A stretch of DNA of 8,241 nucleotides, from positions 1-8,241 of the forward strand of contig JAHIMW010000101.1 in assembly GCA_018896355.1 (NCBI GenBank), in the 5' to 3' direction. The notes beneath the pieces were generated by a model. That model saw nothing but the letters and a program-made list of their open reading frames with translations, had not been told where the DNA came from and searched no databases. Positions within the stretch are counted from its first letter, which is position 1. Each line of letters opens with the position of its first letter. The position numbers and the translations under genes were made by a program. The DNA comes from Pseudomonadota bacterium. Lineage in GTDB: Bacteria; Desulfobacterota; Syntrophia; Syntrophales; UBA5619. Below are positions 6,617 through 8,241 of the stretch, piece by piece.

Positions 6617-6648
6617 AAAAAGCTCCCCCGTGCGAGGGAGCTTTTTTT
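6617..6648 (+). terminator. Intrinsic terminator after csp
   Basis: AGCTCCC (6621-6627) pairs with GGGAGCT (6636-6642) around CCGTGCGA, flanked by A5 before and T7 after, about 25 bases past the csp stop. The symmetric A and T runs would let it work in both directions. Confidence 0.9.
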
Positions 6649-6691
6649 ATGCCATGTTCGCAGGATTGCCGTGGAGATTGGGGGGCGCTGC

Positions 6692-6720
6692 TTGACAGTT
6701 GACGACCTTTTTCCTATAGT
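6692..6720 (+). promoter_or_regulatory. Strong sigma-70-type promoter of the nucleoside transporter gene
   Basis: TTGACA (6692-6697, perfect -35) and TATAGT (6715-6720, 5 of 6) are separated by exactly 17 bases. It is the best promoter in the window and lies between the csp terminator and the transporter start, with a predicted transcript start near 6727. Confidence 0.8.
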
Positions 6721-6723
6721 GTC

Positions 6724-6745
6724 CCCCGGAAAGGACTCTCCGGGG
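6724..6745 (+). promoter_or_regulatory. Hairpin at the predicted 5' end of the transporter mRNA
   Basis: CCCCGGA (6724-6730) and TCCGGGG (6739-6745) form a perfect 7-bp GC-rich stem around an 8-base loop. It straddles the predicted transcript start and ends 16 bases before the start codon. It may stabilise the mRNA 5' end, or in DNA form serve as a protein-binding palindrome just downstream of the promoter. Confidence 0.45.
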
Positions 6746-6761
6746 AGAGATCTGAGACTTC

Positions 6762-8003
6762 ATGAACCTGCAGGGCATTGTCGGACTCATCTTCTTGACG
6801 GGTCTCGCCTGGTTGATCAGCGAGAACAGGCGCGCCGTCCGCTACCAGATCATCTTCACCAGTCTCGCCGTCCAGTTTGCGCTGGCGCTGGTCCTGCTCA
6901 AGATTCCGATCTTCAAAGATCTCTTTGCTCTGCTCAACCGGGGGGTGAGCGCGATCGAACAGGCCACGACCGCGGGGACGACCTTCGCCTTCGGCTATCT
7001 GGGAGGCGGGAAACTCCCTTTTGCGGAAACCTATCCCGGATCGACCTTTATTTTTGCCTTCAAGGCGCTGCCGCTGATCCTGGTTGTCAGCGCCCTCTCC
7101 TCGCTCCTCTTCTACTGGAAGATCCTGCCGCTCGTGGTGAGGGCCTTTTCCTGGCTGCTTCAGAAAACCTTGCGCGTCGGCGGCGCCGTCGGCGTCGGCG
7201 CGGCGGCGAATGTTTTCCTGGGCATGGTGGAGGCGCCGCTGCTGATCCGCCCGTACCTCGGTCAACTCACGCGCAGCGAACTGTTCATCACCATGAGCTG
7301 CGGCATGGCCAATATTGCCGGTACGGTGATGATCCTCTATGCGACCATTCTCGGCCCGCAGATGCCCGGCGTGATGGGACATATCCTCATCGCCTCGATC
7401 ATCAGCACACCGGCGGCCATCATGATCTCGCTGCTGATGGTTCCGGAGACCGGAGAGATCACCCTCGGGCAGTACAACCCCCCCCAGAAGGCATCCAGCT
7501 CCATGGATGCCATTACCCAGGGCACCTCCGAGGGCATTTCGCTCTATCTGAACATCATCGCCATGCTGATCGTCCTGGTTGCGCTGGTGTCGTTGACCAA
7601 TCAGATCCTCGGACTCCTCCCCACTTTTCGAGGGGAGCCGGTCACGCTGCAGCGGCTCCTGGGCTACGTGATGGCGCCCGTGACCTGGATGATCGGGATC
7701 CCCTGGTCGGAAAGCATGACGGCGGGATTTCTGCTCGGGGAAAAGACCATCCTCAACGAACTCATCGCCTATCTGGACATGACCAGACTGCCTGCGGGGG
7801 CTCTCAGCGCAAGAAGCCAGGTTATCATGGTCTATGCGCTCTGCGGCTTTGCCAACCTGGGCAGCCTGGGCATTCTGATCGGCGGCATGGCGGCCATGGT
7901 CCCGGAGCGTCGCGGCGAGATCGTCTCCCTGGGGTTCAAATCGATCCTATGCGGAACGATGGCGACGTGCATGGTCGGCGCCATCGTCGGCCTGCTCCTG
8001 TAA
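6762..8003 (+). CDS. nupC: Concentrative nucleoside transporter (CNT/NupC family)
   Basis: An inner-membrane symporter that imports nucleosides with H+ or Na+. The 413 residues match bacterial CNTs and show the family plan: N-terminal helices (about 4-20 and 27-46), a gate-type middle section, and the C-terminal core. Seen motifs: GMVEAPLLIRPYL (154-166, E157 equivalent to the base-contacting Glu of Vibrio CNT), GIPWSES...G.LLGEK..LNELIAY (E317 region) and ALCGFANLGSLGI (F363, N365), all signatures of the substrate and cation sites. The two residues before E157 are Met-Val where well-studied CNTs have Gln-Thr, so base specificity may differ. The start ATG has only a weak Shine-Dalgarno (GAG, 6 bases upstream) but is well placed after a strong promoter and begins exactly with the first membrane helix. 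Uptake of purine nucleosides would fit the nearby adenine deaminase. Confidence 0.93.
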   Translation: MNLQGIVGLIFLTGLAWLISENRRAVRYQIIFTSLAVQFALALVLLKIPIFKDLFALLNRGVSAIEQATTAGTTFAFGYLGGGKLPFAETYPGSTFIFAFKALPLILVVSALSSLLFYWKILPLVVRAFSWLLQKTLRVGGAVGVGAAANVFLGMVEAPLLIRPYLGQLTRSELFITMSCGMANIAGTVMILYATILGPQMPGVMGHILIASIISTPAAIMISLLMVPETGEITLGQYNPPQKASSSMDAITQGTSEGISLYLNIIAMLIVLVALVSLTNQILGLLPTFRGEPVTLQRLLGYVMAPVTWMIGIPWSESMTAGFLLGEKTILNELIAYLDMTRLPAGALSARSQVIMVYALCGFANLGSLGILIGGMAAMVPERRGEIVSLGFKSILCGTMATCMVGAIVGLLL

Positions 8004-8241
8004 CGTCAGGGTTGAGGTTCTTCCGGTTCATGCGTACTTTATAATTTGAGAAGGTATTATATCCCCACAGGATGGCCCTCTCTTTCTACAAAACAACGAT
8101 TTTCAGTCCAGAATGGAGATGTGAATACATTATCTTGAGAGCCAATTGCAAAACTCAAAATTCGTTGGCAGTTGACACGCCCAAACTACAGCCATAACGT
8201 AAAACCTGGGCAAAATTGATAAATATGGTCAATATGACGCC
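8004..8241. other. AT-rich non-coding right end
   Basis: No convincing gene on either strand and no clear terminator for the transporter. A perfect TATAAT (8040-8045) and a perfect TTGACA (8172-8177) occur but neither has a good partner box. GCCAA and TTGGC (about 8141-8170) form a short inverted pair next to TTGCAAAAC. The minus strand is open for about 27 codons from the window edge to a TGA near 8158, too little to call a gene. Confidence 0.5.

Noticed and set aside
6671..8044. 457-codon plus-strand frame over the transporter
   Set aside because: Arg/His/Gly-rich frame-shifted reading; the overlapping frame starting at 6762 is a complete membrane transporter.
1..8241. CRISPR array, tRNA or rRNA gene
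   Set aside because: No regularly spaced repeats, cloverleaf or rRNA-like sequence was seen on either strand.

Overview
The window (about 8.2 kb) is bacterial, GC-rich inside the genes, with tight operon-like packing, good Shine-Dalgarno sites and AT-rich intergenic stretches. Gene content and protein style suggest a Gram-negative anaerobe of the old Deltaproteobacteria (for example the Syntrophia or a relative). This is an inference from general resemblance; no taxonomic marker is present.

Left part (1-2322, minus strand): three tightly coupled genes read leftward out of the window. In transcription order they are a 288-aa helical protein, a 156-aa alpha/beta protein that overlaps it by 4 bases, and, 3 bases later, the N-terminal 321 residues of a large P-loop ATPase. 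Order, sizes and the ATPase resemble the brxA-brxB-brxC (or brxF-brxC) front end of a BREX phage-defence operon. The sequences look divergent and the genes that would prove it (pglX methylase, pglZ phosphatase) lie outside the window. A candidate promoter precedes the set.

Boundary zone (about 2323-3034): AT-rich spacer containing a short minus-strand gene for an excisionase/MerR-type helix-turn-helix protein that lacks a normal start codon, then a non-coding stretch, then two abutting hairpins with a T-run and a perfect -10 box just ahead of the next gene. This looks like the junction between a possible defence island and housekeeping metabolism.

Right part (3035-8003, plus strand): adenine deaminase (ade), a type-2 (MOFRL) glycerate 2-kinase, a CspA-type cold shock protein with a structured leader and strong terminator, and a CNT-family nucleoside transporter with its own near-consensus sigma-70-type promoter. 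Ade and the transporter fit purine/nucleoside uptake and salvage; glycerate kinase feeds 2-phosphoglycerate into central metabolism and may be cotranscribed with ade. The last 238 bases hold no convincing gene.
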